Source: Hyphomicrobiaceae bacterium (GTDB taxonomy: Bacteria; Pseudomonadota; Alphaproteobacteria; Rhizobiales; Hyphomicrobiaceae). From it: 64,000 nucleotides of DNA. Shown here piece after piece: positions 7,415-16,428 of the stretch (position 1 is the first letter of the stretch; each line of letters opens with the position of its first letter). The notes under the pieces are model-generated. The model was not told the origin of the DNA. It ran no database searches and saw nothing but the letters and a program-made list of their open reading frames with translations. The stretch is from NCBI GenBank assembly GCA_022844275.1, contig JALHMB010000003.1, positions 1-64,000 of the forward strand, given 5' to 3'. The position numbers were made by a program, and so were the translations under genes.

Positions 7415-7771
7415 CTATGATGTTTGGTCGTTCCAATGAAGGCCCTCTCGCTCATAACTCAATCTGTGTGTCCACATCGCCAAACTCCGGCCAGCTGACG
7501 CGGCGCGACTCGGCAAAAGCTTGAAAGAACGGCGCGCGGGCTGCGGTCCTTCGACCCGCGAGCGCACAAGGGGATAGGCCTTCCGCGCGTCAGAGCCGTG
7601 CATCTCCGAGCAACACTGCCCGTTCTTCTGGCCGCACGCGACGCACCGCAGCCGCGTGTTGATGAGCAGGAAGGTCGTTGTCCGCTCGCATCGGTGGAAT
7701 GCCACGAATTCATCGTGCACGAGGAGACAGCTGCGCTGGCAGCAACTGCAGCGCATCGAGATCGACGCCAA
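7415..7771 (-). CDS. Possible zinc-ribbon-like small protein
   Basis: A weakly supported frame. A TTG start at 7771 has AGGGAG eight bases upstream. The early part reads MRCSCCQRSCLLVHDEF and then RLRCVACGQKNGQCC, two cysteine knuckles roughly 35 residues apart, as in small zinc-ribbon proteins of Rhizobiales that read like 'L-x-C-xx-C ... RLRCxxCG'. The C-terminal half has no recognisable features and may have drifted out of frame, so this could be a decaying gene. An overlapping plus-strand frame looks worse. Confidence 0.3.
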   Translation of the reverse strand: MASISMRCSCCQRSCLLVHDEFVAFHRCERTTTFLLINTRLRCVACGQKNGQCCSEMHGSDARKAYPLVRSRVEGPQPARRSFKLLPSRAASAGRSLAMWTHRLSYEREGLHWNDQTS

Positions 7772-7956
7772 GGTCAGGATCTCCCTAGACCTTTGCCGCA
7801 ACATCGTCGCTGCCGACCTCGCCACTCATCGCGGCGGTTCGAGCCCCTCGTTCGACGGTCAGGCTTACGCCCCAGCCGCATCCGTGTTTGCCTGAGGCAA
7901 CCTCAGACATTGCTCGAGCGTTGCCGGCGCGAAGTGCACGTGTTCAGGAGAGGACC

Positions 7957-8454
7957 ATGGCAGACAAGGCATCCTTCTCGACAGATGAGTGGCCGAAGAT
8001 CGTTGGCAGCCCGATCCTTGCCGGCATGGCGGTCACGCTCGCGGATCCGAGCGGGCTGTGGGGAACGCTCAAGGAGGGCATGGCAAGCGCCTACGCCCTC
8101 ATGGATGCCAAGAAGGATGCCGGCGCCAGTAGTCTCGTGAAAGCCATCGTCGCCGAGCTTGAAACGTCGGAAGGGCGCACCATGGCCCGGGAAGCCTTCA
8201 AGGCTCAGCTGACGGCCAAGACGCCTGCCGAGTTAAAGGCCCAGGCCATCGCTACATTGGGCTCGATATCCCAGCTCGTCGACGCCAAAGCCGGTGCTGA
8301 TGCGCCAGCTTTCAAGATTTGGCTGAATGCGATCGCCGAGCGCGTGGCGGAGGCATCCAAAGAAGGCGGCTTCCTGGGCTTTGGCGGCGTTGCAGTAAGC
8401 GATGCAGAGAAGGCAACGCTGGCAGAAGTGTCGAGCGCACTTCGCGTCACCTGA
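7957..8454 (+). CDS. Conserved hypothetical protein (165 aa)
   Basis: The start is the ATG at 7957, preceded by CAGGAGAGG; the frame is open upstream but without a site. The product (MADKASFSTDEWPKIVGSPI...) is alanine-rich and predicted all-helical, with GMAVTLADPSGLWGTLKEGM near residue 24 and EASKEGGFLGFGG near 140. I recall similar proteins of this length in alphaproteobacteria and cyanobacteria, without a known function. No signal peptide or membrane helix. It stands alone between eroded regions. Confidence 0.75.
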   Translation: MADKASFSTDEWPKIVGSPILAGMAVTLADPSGLWGTLKEGMASAYALMDAKKDAGASSLVKAIVAELETSEGRTMAREAFKAQLTAKTPAELKAQAIATLGSISQLVDAKAGADAPAFKIWLNAIAERVAEASKEGGFLGFGGVAVSDAEKATLAEVSSALRVT

Positions 8455-8493
8455 CAACTCGAACAGGGTAATCTCAGGGGATTGGCATCTCAC

Positions 8494-8640
8494 TTACTTG
8501 CCGATCGACGAGCGTTGTTCATTTTTCGGGCCAGGCAGGCTGACGATTGTGCAGGCGTAGTCGTGCGCTCTCATCATCGCACCGACTTCGCCGCCGCCGA
8601 TAAGGAAGTTCAACTGTCCGTCTTCGGGTGTATTGGACAT
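8494..8640 (-). pseudogene. N-terminal stub of a PAS-type sensor kinase
   Basis: The frame starts at an ATG at 8640 and reads MSNTPEDGQLNFLIGGGEVG, then AMMRAHDYACTIVSLPGP, ending at a TAA at 8494. FL-x-GGGE-x-GA-x-x-RAHDW is the characteristic beginning of many Rhizobiales sensor histidine kinases (the HWE/PAS type), normally followed by TPLGPPexWP and hundreds more residues. Here homology is lost after about 40 residues, so only the first segment of a kinase remains. Whether the short peptide is made is unknown. Confidence 0.6.
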
Positions 8641-9361
8641 CGGGCGAGCTCGCTCTCTAAATGCATCGAGTTAGGCGATGCCTCCGGCCATCGATCCCAG
8701 CACACCGCCATCCTAAGCACGACGTCGCTCGCAGTTCCGGCGAGAACCCAATTCGGTACCCACGGGCGAAGAGGGTCCGCCGCGCGTAAATCCACATCAA
8801 CCAACAACTTTAAACACCATACCAGACGGTCTGGTTCCCGACTGTCTGGGATGCGCGCCCCGAAGAACGATATCGCCAGAATCCAGCACACTCGGCAGCA
8901 ACACAAAGTCGAAACCGATCTTAATATTTCGCGGACTGACGACCAGCTGCTCACCCGTCAGCACGCGCAAACGAAGTTTTGGTCAATGCGGGAGGCCGAC
9001 TTTCATGCATTAGGGAGGTCGCTCCGCAGCAATGCGGATGCTGACGTCAGTTGCGATGACCGCGCTTGGAGGGATCCAGGCAGCACTCGCACAGATGCGA
9101 AGGGCGTCGCTCGGGTGAAGCCTAAGCGCGTTCATGGAGTGCAAAATGCGATTTACATTGGAGCGCGGCGCGTTAATTTTGCCGACCGTGCTCCTGAGGA
9201 TTGTGTCGTCGATTCGATCCCGATTGCCCGTTCCAGAAAACAAGGACCAGCTAACCACTGTCGTCGTTAGGATATCTCGGCCATGTCGGGGGCACACCAA
9301 CAAGGCGTGTCAGGCTTGACCGACCTAAGCGCAAAGCGATGTCGAAAGCGAGATCGGTAAG
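8641..9361. other. Gap without a supported gene
   Basis: Roughly 720 bases with no supported gene. Long frames cross it on both strands (plus to 9270, minus 8610-8954 and 9010-9303) but give arginine-rich or featureless translations. In view of the kinase stub just to the left and a kinase operon to the right, it may be decayed coding sequence. A promoter for the operon starting at 9362 should lie near the right end; I could not define it. Confidence 0.4.
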
Positions 9362-10861
9362 ATGCCTGCACGCCGTCGCAGTGTCGCTCGTGCGACATTG
9401 GCCTTTTTCTTGGCCGGGTTCCTAACCTTGGCCGCCATCGTCGGGCTTTCAATCTGGTTGAGCGAGCGCGCGAAGCTCTACTACTCGCAGACGGTTATGG
9501 ACCGCGGCGTGCGTGTCGCGGCCGTTGAGCTCCGACATGCCGTGCAGACCGCGGAATCGAGCCAAAGAGGCTACCTGCTCACCGGCAATCAAATCTACCT
9601 CGCTCCATACGGGAACGCGAAGGCGGCGGCACTCCGCGAACTGGAGACAATCAAACGAGCTCTCGCGCCGCGTGCGGAATTTCAACAGGCTCTTGAGCGA
9701 CTAACGGCCATCCTCGCCGAGAAAATCCCGGAGATGGACGATACGATTTCCATGAAGCGTGAGCGTCGAGACAGCGATGCTCTAGCCGTCATCCGCACGC
9801 ACCGCGGCAAGGCCCTGATGGATGAAGCAAACGTATTTTTCGCGGGGATCCTGCGAGCCGTTGATGAGCGTCTTGCTATCGGCGCAGAGGAGCAGCAAGC
9901 CAATGCCGCGTGGCTGAGGTGGCTCACTCTCCTCGGAGGCGCAATTATCATGACGGTTGCGGCAGGTGCCGCGCTCACTGCGAACCGCTATACGCGCGAG
10001 CTTCTCGCCGCGCGTAGCGAGGTGGACGCACTCAACACGAACCTTGAGCGACGGGTCCAAGAACGGACGACCGATCTCGCGGAGCTCAACGTGGAACTGC
10101 AAAGATTTGCCTATGTCGTAAGCCACGATCTCCGAGCTCCGCTGGTCAACATCATGGGCTTCACCAGCGAACTCGAGAGAGGCGTTGCAAGCATGAAGGC
10201 TGCTCTCGACAAATTCATGCCGAATGACTCGCATGGGGATGCGGCCACCAAAGAGGCCAGGATTGCGGCCGACGAGGATCTCCCGGAAGCAATTGGCTTC
10301 ATCCGGTCGTCTACCAGAAAGATGGACAGCTTGATCAATGCGATCCTCAAGCTGTCCCGCGAGGGCCGCCGGACCCTGCGGCCGGAGCGGATTGATCTAC
10401 GCGAGCTTGTCGAGGTCAGCGCAGATGCGATCCAGCACCAGATAGCCGCCGCCCATGGGTCCATCCAAATCGATCTCGAAGTGGGTTCGATCGTCACGGA
10501 CCGTATGTCCCTCGAACAGATCATCAGCAACCTGCTGGACAATGCCGTCAAGTATCGAATGGCCGGTCGCCCGCTGGCTATCGTCCTCAGGGCAAAGCCT
10601 GCCTTCGATGGTCGCTTAACGATAGAGGTGAGCGATAACGGGCGAGGCATTGCCGAGCAAGATCGGGAGCGTATATTTGAACTCTTTCGTCGCGCGGGCC
10701 CTCAAGACACGCCGGGCGAGGGTATCGGCCTCGCGAACGTTCGCGCGATGGTGCGACACCTTGGTGGGGACATAGCCGTGAACTCACAAATTGGAATGGG
10801 CACGACTTTCTCCATCACCCTGCCCAGGGACATCACGAACGAAAAGCAGGTGAACGCATGA
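9362..10861 (+). CDS. CHASE3-domain sensor histidine kinase
   Basis: A 499-residue membrane kinase. One membrane helix at about 10-33, a periplasmic CHASE3 domain (about 38-180, with ESSQRGYLLTGNQIYLAPY at 65-83), a second helix at about 188-207, a coiled-coil linker (LNTNLERRVQERTTDLAELN), then HisKA with YVVSHDLRAPL (phospho-acceptor His255) and a HATPase domain with N-box NLLDNAVKY and G-boxes VSDNGRGI and GEGIGLANVRAMV. This is the architecture of cyanobacteriochrome-like kinases that pair with small receivers of the Rcp1 type, although here the input domain is CHASE3 and not a phytochrome. Its stop overlaps the next start (ATGA), so the two are translationally coupled. Confidence 0.93.
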   Translation: MPARRRSVARATLAFFLAGFLTLAAIVGLSIWLSERAKLYYSQTVMDRGVRVAAVELRHAVQTAESSQRGYLLTGNQIYLAPYGNAKAAALRELETIKRALAPRAEFQQALERLTAILAEKIPEMDDTISMKRERRDSDALAVIRTHRGKALMDEANVFFAGILRAVDERLAIGAEEQQANAAWLRWLTLLGGAIIMTVAAGAALTANRYTRELLAARSEVDALNTNLERRVQERTTDLAELNVELQRFAYVVSHDLRAPLVNIMGFTSELERGVASMKAALDKFMPNDSHGDAATKEARIAADEDLPEAIGFIRSSTRKMDSLINAILKLSREGRRTLRPERIDLRELVEVSADAIQHQIAAAHGSIQIDLEVGSIVTDRMSLEQIISNLLDNAVKYRMAGRPLAIVLRAKPAFDGRLTIEVSDNGRGIAEQDRERIFELFRRAGPQDTPGEGIGLANVRAMVRHLGGDIAVNSQIGMGTTFSITLPRDITNEKQVNA

Positions 10862-11304
10862 GTCCGCAGCAGACTGCCGTAACCATCGTGATGATCGAGG
10901 ACGACCAGGGGCACGCCCGGCTGATCGAGAAGAACATACGTCGGGCGGGCGTGAATAACGAGATTGCGGCCTTCGCGGATGGCACAACGGCGCTAGGTTA
11001 TCTGCTCGGCGCCGATGGTTCGGGTGCCGTCAGCGCCCATCGCTTCTTACTCATTCTTCTTGACCTCAATCTTCCCGATATGGCGGGGGGTGAGATACTT
11101 GCGCGCATCAAAGCTAACCAGCATCTCAGGCGCTCACCGGTCATCGTGCTCACGACTACCGACGACGCGCGCGAGATCCAGAAGTGCTACGACCTCGGCG
11201 CCAACCTCTACGTCACTAAGCCGGTGAACTACGAGGAGTTCGCAAACGCCATTCGGCAACTGGGCCTGTTCTTCTCGATTGTACAGGTGCCCGAAAATGC
11301 CTGA
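10858..11304 (+). CDS. Single-domain response regulator, Rcp1-like
   Basis: A 148-residue receiver without an output domain. Acidic pocket E14-D15-D16, phospho-acceptor Asp69 (LLILLDLNLPD), Thr near 100 and Lys121 (YVTKPVN) are all present. The insertion between helix 2 and strand 3 (YLLGADGSGAV) is typical of Rcp1-type regulators that receive phosphate from phytochrome-like kinases. It overlaps the kinase gene by four bases and the next gene by eight, so stoichiometric expression is likely. With no output domain it probably relays phosphate or regulates the following receiver-kinase protein. Confidence 0.93.
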   Translation: MSPQQTAVTIVMIEDDQGHARLIEKNIRRAGVNNEIAAFADGTTALGYLLGADGSGAVSAHRFLLILLDLNLPDMAGGEILARIKANQHLRRSPVIVLTTTDDAREIQKCYDLGANLYVTKPVNYEEFANAIRQLGLFFSIVQVPENA

Positions 11305-12346
11305 GCGGCAATCGCCTATACGGGTACTCTACGTGGATGATGATGTGCCCCTGGTGCGCTACATTCAGAAGGCACTGTCTAGACGTGGTTTTGATGTAGC
11401 GCACGCTGCAACTCGCGAAGAGGCCGAAGTGCAAATCACGGCCGGCGGGTTCGATGTAGTCGCCCTCGATCACTACCTCGCAGATGGGACAGGGCTTGAT
11501 CTGCTGACCGCCCTAGCGACCCAAGGAGATGGGCCGGCTGTAGTATACGTGACCGGATCGGCAGACACCAAGGTGGCTGTCGCCGCGCTCAAAGCCGGAG
11601 CGGCCGACTTCGTCCCGAAGACGGTTGATGATGACTTTCCGGTCCTTTTGGAGTCGGCATTGCTTCAGGCTGTGGAACAGTCGCGGCTGAGGGCCCAGAA
11701 AGAGGCCGCCGAACGTGAGGTCCGACTGGCGCGCGATCGCGCCGAACTCTTGCTCGGCGAGGTGAACCACCGAGTGGCCAACAGCCTCTCCCTGGTCGGC
11801 TCGATTGTGGGCCTGCAGTCCAAGTCAGTAACCAGCGCTGAAGCCCGTACCGTTCTTGCGGAAGCGCAGGCGCGCATCTTTGCCGTGTCGCTCGTGCACA
11901 AGCATCTCTACAACACCGGCGACGTCCGCTTCGTCGATCTTCGTGACTATCTATCTGCCCTTCTCTCTCACCTACAGACCTCCATGCAGGCGGATGGCTT
12001 CGGCGCCAAACTGACGCATGACATTCAGGCCGTGCGACTTAGAACAGATGCAAGCATAAGTCTTGGGATCATTGTCGCTGAGTGGGTGACCAATGCTTTC
12101 AAGTACGCCTACCCGAGTGGAGGCGGCGAGGTTCGCGTCAAACTCGTTCAAGTTGACGATCAGTTCGTTGAGTTGACGGTGGCCGACGATGGTGTCGGCT
12201 GCGAACAAGTCGCTCAAGACAAGGGAACAGGACTTGGCACCCGCATCGTATCGGCCACGGCCCAAAGCTTGCGTGCAACAACAGAGTACCTTGACGTTCA
12301 TGCGGGCACAGTAGCCCGCGTTCGCTTCCCCCTCGTTCTGGAGTAA
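11297..12346 (+). CDS. Receiver-histidine kinase hybrid (HisKA_2 type)
   Basis: Start at the ATG at 11297, where the conserved part begins; an upstream in-frame ATG would extend the overlap with the preceding gene. A 349-residue protein with a receiver first (VLYVDDD at 10-16, Asp58, Lys108), a linker helix, then a kinase module with GEVNHRVANSLSLV (His158) of the HisKA_2/HWE kind and a HATPase domain with EWVTNAFKYAYPSGG and ADDGVG...GTGLGTRIV. This receiver-first layout means that upstream phosphorylation can set kinase activity. It is soluble. Likely receives signal from the CHASE3 kinase at 9362; its downstream partner is not in the operon. Confidence 0.9.
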   Translation: MPERQSPIRVLYVDDDVPLVRYIQKALSRRGFDVAHAATREEAEVQITAGGFDVVALDHYLADGTGLDLLTALATQGDGPAVVYVTGSADTKVAVAALKAGAADFVPKTVDDDFPVLLESALLQAVEQSRLRAQKEAAEREVRLARDRAELLLGEVNHRVANSLSLVGSIVGLQSKSVTSAEARTVLAEAQARIFAVSLVHKHLYNTGDVRFVDLRDYLSALLSHLQTSMQADGFGAKLTHDIQAVRLRTDASISLGIIVAEWVTNAFKYAYPSGGGEVRVKLVQVDDQFVELTVADDGVGCEQVAQDKGTGLGTRIVSATAQSLRATTEYLDVHAGTVARVRFPLVLE

Positions 12347-12353
12347 GCCGCTT

Positions 12354-13523
12354 ATGACATCCCAGATTGTGGGGCAGCCGAAGGACGGAGTGGGGCCCAA
12401 TGTTTGGGCCGTCCTCGCGAGCGGACTTATGGTGGCAAGCCTTACCTTTGGGGCCGGTCCCGCTTCGTCAGAGCAGGGCATCACAACGCCGCGGCTCATA
12501 CCGGCCTACAACAGGTATGCGGCTCCATGTCGTCCACCAGAGGGTTTGACGAAGTCCCTTGCGTTCGCACAGGACAACGAACGCGATTTCATGAATGGCG
12601 TGAGCTTCGGCCTCTCGATGGCGGCCAAGGATCGGGAGCTGCGCTATCAGGTGGCGCTTGCCAAGAACGACCCGCAGCTGATGCGCGACCAGGTAGAGCG
12701 CCTCCGCAAGGAGCGCGTCGGTGCTGTTGTTGCAGCACCCGTGGATGCCGAGTCGCTGGCTCCCAGCCTGCAAAAGCTCATTCTAGGCGGCTCATATGTG
12801 GGGACTGTCGTGCCGCCTCCGGCAGTGACCATCCTCAATGCGCCCCAGTATGAAACCGGCAAGGCCCTGGCCGACGCCGCCGCCGCACACATTCGCAAGC
12901 ACCTTCCAGTCAAAGCCAACGTTGTCCTCCTTACCCACGACTCGCTCGAGTTCCTCGCGCCGCGCTTTGTGGCCATGCGCGACGTCCTTAGGAACATCCC
13001 GGGTGTTGCCATCGTGGCCGACATTTCGCCGACCACAGTTGACCAGGTTGGCGGCTACGCGACGATGAGTACAGTTCTACTCGCAACCCCACACGTCCAC
13101 GTCGTGCTCGGTGCAGACACAGTCGTACTTGGAGCGCTCAAGGCAACGCGGGCCGCTGGAAAGCTCCTACCTAACCAGTTTTTCGGAGGGATCGACGGCG
13201 AACCCGAAGCCGTCAAGGAACTGAAGGCCAGCGGCAGCCCCTACCGCGCCAGCATCAGCCTCGCATCTCCGATATTCGGCTACGCTATGGGCCAGCACGC
13301 TGCCGACTGGCTCGAAGGCAAAAGCATCCCTCAGGCCATGGATATCCTGCCGCGCGCCTTAACGCGGGAAACCATCGCGCAATACGAGGCGGATGTGGCG
13401 AACCCCGCCGCCGTCTATGCCGACCCATCGCGCCGGGATCTCTACCTCCGCATGTACGGAAATATCTGCTACGAGACGAGGCACAACTACCTCAACTTCC
13501 CTTGGAACTCGGAGAGAGAATAG
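12354..13523 (+). CDS. Periplasmic sugar-type binding protein, orphan
   Basis: A 389-residue type I periplasmic binding protein (RbsB/Peripla_BP_4 class). A signal peptide covers about residues 18-40. The first lobe has FMNGVSFGLSMAAKD and the hinge and second lobe carry HVVLGADTVVLGALKA, FFGGIDGEPEAV and SISLASPIFGYAMGQHAADW. Such proteins bind sugars or similar small solutes for ABC transport or chemosensing. No permease or ATPase adjoins it. It starts seven bases after the receiver-kinase gene, so it belongs to the signalling operon and may present a ligand to the CHASE3 domain of the kinase at 9362, which is inference. Confidence 0.85.
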   Translation: MTSQIVGQPKDGVGPNVWAVLASGLMVASLTFGAGPASSEQGITTPRLIPAYNRYAAPCRPPEGLTKSLAFAQDNERDFMNGVSFGLSMAAKDRELRYQVALAKNDPQLMRDQVERLRKERVGAVVAAPVDAESLAPSLQKLILGGSYVGTVVPPPAVTILNAPQYETGKALADAAAAHIRKHLPVKANVVLLTHDSLEFLAPRFVAMRDVLRNIPGVAIVADISPTTVDQVGGYATMSTVLLATPHVHVVLGADTVVLGALKATRAAGKLLPNQFFGGIDGEPEAVKELKASGSPYRASISLASPIFGYAMGQHAADWLEGKSIPQAMDILPRALTRETIAQYEADVANPAAVYADPSRRDLYLRMYGNICYETRHNYLNFPWNSERE

Positions 13524-13827
13524 CACAGAAACGACGCGCATTTGTTGCGCTATGGGTAGGTATCCACCCCATTACTCTCTGCATCACGCGTTCCGCGGGT
13601 GCCGCATCTTCGGCTCGGCATGATGCCACAATGCCAGCTGGCTTCCATTCGAACGTAGAGAAGGCGCAGGGCGTCTCCACTCTTGCCGGGTCGAGTGTCG
13701 CGACATTCCAACACGATGAATAGGACCGCCGAACTGAGTAACGACGTGTTGGACGCGGCTTGCGCCGGAGGCAAAGTTCTTGTGTGAAGCCTATGTCGGA
13801 GCTGTCGCGGACCTGAGCGAATTGTCG

Positions 13828-14053
13828 CTTCGTTTGCGGCAGTATCAGATAGACGCTGGCTCCCGCACTGACCTCGCTTTTGATCCGGATATTGCCACCG
13901 GACTGCAATCGTAGGCATGCCGCTCCCGTCCATCGCATCGTGCGCGTTCACAGCGAGATCCAGCGACGCAACCTCGAATTGATTGGCGTCGACATGAGTG
14001 GAGACGAGGTCCGGATCGAGCCTCGCCTCCACCGCGATGAGCGTTCTTGACAG
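13828..14053 (-). pseudogene. Decayed histidine kinase ATPase domain fragment
   Basis: On the minus strand, from about 14053, one frame reads LIAVEARLDPDLVSTHVDAN, then LAVNAHDAMDGSGMPTIAV, which is the N-box region of a HWE/HisKA histidine kinase (family form: VDPNQLE-x-ALLNLAVNARDAMP). The homology then moves to another frame as SGGNIRIKSEVSAGASVYLI followed by LPQ, the closing beta-strands of the ATPase domain (GTTVTIYLPR). The middle with the G-boxes is missing. Hence a frameshifted, internally deleted kinase remnant. Confidence 0.6.
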
Positions 14054-14237
14054 AAACTGGTTACCGCCCGGGAATACAGATCGTTACGCCTTTCACCGAG
14101 GGTGTATTGACGATGCACTTGGGACAAGGTTCAGGCCAGTTCGACTCCGACGCCCCCGTAATCCGTCCGTCGCTTGGACATAGAGCCCGGCCTTTGTATG
14201 GTTCCGCCATCGCTTCCATCACGAGAAACGCAAACCC

Positions 14238-15341
14238 ATGCACCATCGCGCCACCCCCATCCTTCTCGCCATAGCCGGGGTGCTTGTCGGACTCTATGTG
14301 GTCGAGCCCTATGTACGCGCTTACGTCCTCTCCGCATCCGCCCCACGTGCTGTTGAGCCGCGCGGTACCCTTGCCGAGTTCGAGCAAACCAGCATTGCGC
14401 TATTCGAAAGCGTCTCGCCGTCGGTGGTCCAAGTGGTCGCCCTCGGGGAGCAGGCCAATCCCTTCAGCCTGAGTGAAGGCAGCAATGAGCTGCGGGCGCA
14501 AGGAACGGGAACAGGCTTTGTCTGGGACGCCGCCGGCAATGTGGTGACCAATGCCCATGTCGTCGGCAAGGCGCGGCGCGTTGCCATCCGGACCGCGACT
14601 GGGAGCTTTGTTGCCGCCGAGGTCGTCGGACTAGCACCAAACTATGACATAGCCGTCGTCCGGGTAACGGGTCGCGCCGCTATCCCTGCTCCGATCCCCA
14701 TCGGCTCTTCGGCAGATCTCAAGGCCGGACAATGGGTCTTCGCCGTGGGCAATCCGTTTGGTCTTGACCAAACGCTCACTACCGGCGTCATCAGTGCGCT
14801 GAAACGCCGCTTGCCGACAGCGGCGGGACGCGAGATCTCCGGGGTCATTCAGACCGATGCGGCCATCAACCCAGGGAATTCCGGTGGGCCCCTTCTGGAT
14901 TCAGCTGGGCGGGTGATCGGCGTCAATACCGCTATCATCTCGCCGTCCGGTACGAGCGCAGGCATCGGCTTCGCAATTCCGATCGATGTGGTGAACCGCG
15001 TGGTGCCGGAACTCATCGGCAAGGGCCGCGTGCCGACGCCGGGTATCGGAATCATCGTGGGAAGCGAGGAGCTTGCCGCGCGCGCCGGAGTCGAAGGTGT
15101 CATTATCATCCGCACGACGCCGAACTCTCCAGCCGAACGCGCCGGACTGCGCGGCGTCGATATGGCGACCGGCGTGCTCGGTGATGTCATTGTTGCCGTC
15201 AATGACAGAGCCGCGCGCCGGCTCGCCGACCTGACTGAGATCCTGGAGGGTTTGAAGCTGCCCACAACCGTGAGCCTGACAGTCCAGCGCGGCTCGCAGC
15301 GCCGCACAGTGAGCGTGGAGGTCGTCGACATCGGCAACTAA
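14238..15341 (+). CDS. Deg/HtrA-type periplasmic serine protease
   Basis: A 367-residue S1C protease. The N-terminal 30 residues contain a hydrophobic helix (signal anchor). The trypsin-like domain shows His107 (TNAHVV), Asp137 (NYDIAVV) and Ser215 (GNSGGPLL), so the catalytic triad is complete. One PDZ domain follows (about 265-360; GVIIIRTTPNSPAERAGL). Canonical DegP has two PDZ domains; one PDZ plus an anchor is the DegS-like layout, though many alphaproteobacterial enzymes of this shape act in general envelope quality control. It stands alone, with no regulator adjacent. No strong ribosome binding site precedes the chosen ATG, but the domain supports a start close to it. Confidence 0.92.
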   Translation: MHHRATPILLAIAGVLVGLYVVEPYVRAYVLSASAPRAVEPRGTLAEFEQTSIALFESVSPSVVQVVALGEQANPFSLSEGSNELRAQGTGTGFVWDAAGNVVTNAHVVGKARRVAIRTATGSFVAAEVVGLAPNYDIAVVRVTGRAAIPAPIPIGSSADLKAGQWVFAVGNPFGLDQTLTTGVISALKRRLPTAAGREISGVIQTDAAINPGNSGGPLLDSAGRVIGVNTAIISPSGTSAGIGFAIPIDVVNRVVPELIGKGRVPTPGIGIIVGSEELAARAGVEGVIIIRTTPNSPAERAGLRGVDMATGVLGDVIVAVNDRAARRLADLTEILEGLKLPTTVSLTVQRGSQRRTVSVEVVDIGN

Positions 15342-15516
15342 CCCAGCGGCGAAGGAAGGACGGACACGCCTCGGCCGAAAGCGCACGGTCCAGGCGCGGA
15401 CGTCTAGGAAACTTCGGTCAACGGGGCCCGTACCTGAGTAGGAGTTGCTTGAGCAAACACGAACTGATCGCGGAACTGCGAGCTGCAGCGGCGAACCTCT
15501 GAGGGCAGATCGAGAG

Positions 15517-16002
15517 CTAGCGTAGGTCGACCTTCGCGACCTTATCCTTATAATCTTCCTTGGGGTCGCTCCCGAGCAGCATCTTGATCCCGGCCATAAT
15601 GCTGGAGGCGTCCAGCCAAATTTCTGCACGCTCAGGATCGAGACGGAGCAGGGCGAGCTTAGGATCGTCCTTACCGCCTTCATACCATGCAGCCACGTAC
15701 CGATTCCAAAGTCGATCGACGACTGCACGATCCGTATCTTCTCTCAGCGTGCCATGTATGGTCGCGAATAGATCATGACCCTTTGACGCGAAGGTCGCGA
15801 TGGCGCGCTCACCGTCACCTGCCTTACTACAGAGAGCATTCTCCTTTGATGTAAAGAACCAGATTGGCCCGCTCTCACTCTCGATCTGCGCTGTCATTGG
15901 GCGCGCATGGCCATCTTCAATGCCATCCAATCCGATCATCATCGTCATGTCGGACTTGAGGGCTTTCCAGAATTTGTCCTTGAGTTCGTCGGGTGTCGGC
16001 AT
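15517..16002 (-). CDS. Pyridoxamine-5'-phosphate oxidase-like stress protein
   Basis: Start at the ATG at 16002, where AGGAGGAGC lies upstream; a longer frame to 16110 has no such support. The 161-residue product matches the split-barrel flavin-binding family called general stress protein 26: MIGLDGIEDGHARPMTAQIE, IWFFTSKENALC, FASKGHDLFATIHGTL and the tail LLRLDPERAEIWLDASS. Members bind FMN or FAD and are induced by stress; a substrate is not known. It is a stand-alone minus-strand gene. Confidence 0.88.
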   Translation of the reverse strand: MPTPDELKDKFWKALKSDMTMMIGLDGIEDGHARPMTAQIESESGPIWFFTSKENALCSKAGDGERAIATFASKGHDLFATIHGTLREDTDRAVVDRLWNRYVAAWYEGGKDDPKLALLRLDPERAEIWLDASSIMAGIKMLLGSDPKEDYKDKVAKVDLR

Positions 16003-16428
16003 GGCAAGCTCCTCCTGTGAGCCCTCAACGAGGTATGGAGGCGAAGGTTCCGAATGCACCCATCCCATGCCAAGTCGTCCGCAACTCTGTCTGCCGGTTA
16101 TCACTGGCAATGAAGGTGGCAGCCATTCGTGGGCGACACGATCGCGCTCCCTACCGCTTTGGGGAACTCTGGCCCTTTCGATATTCGCGTTAAGGGCCGA
16201 GTCCGCACGGCTCTGTCGAAATGGATGTATGTCCCCTGGAGGTAGTCAGGCAGCATGGGTTCCTCAGCAGACAGGTAGGAAGGGGGCCTGAAGTCGCATC
16301 CGATATGCGGCTGGCTCAACCACACTCCTAAGTTTACCCCTTGCTCTCGGTCGTCACAGGCATAGGCTTCCCGGACCACATCGCCAAGCCATCGCCTTCT
16401 GAGGCTCTCTAGAGCCGTGTTCACGCCG

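Noticed and set aside
8482-9270. 262-codon plus-strand frame
   Set aside because: It overlaps the kinase N-terminal remnant on the minus strand and its composition is arginine- and threonine-rich without motifs.
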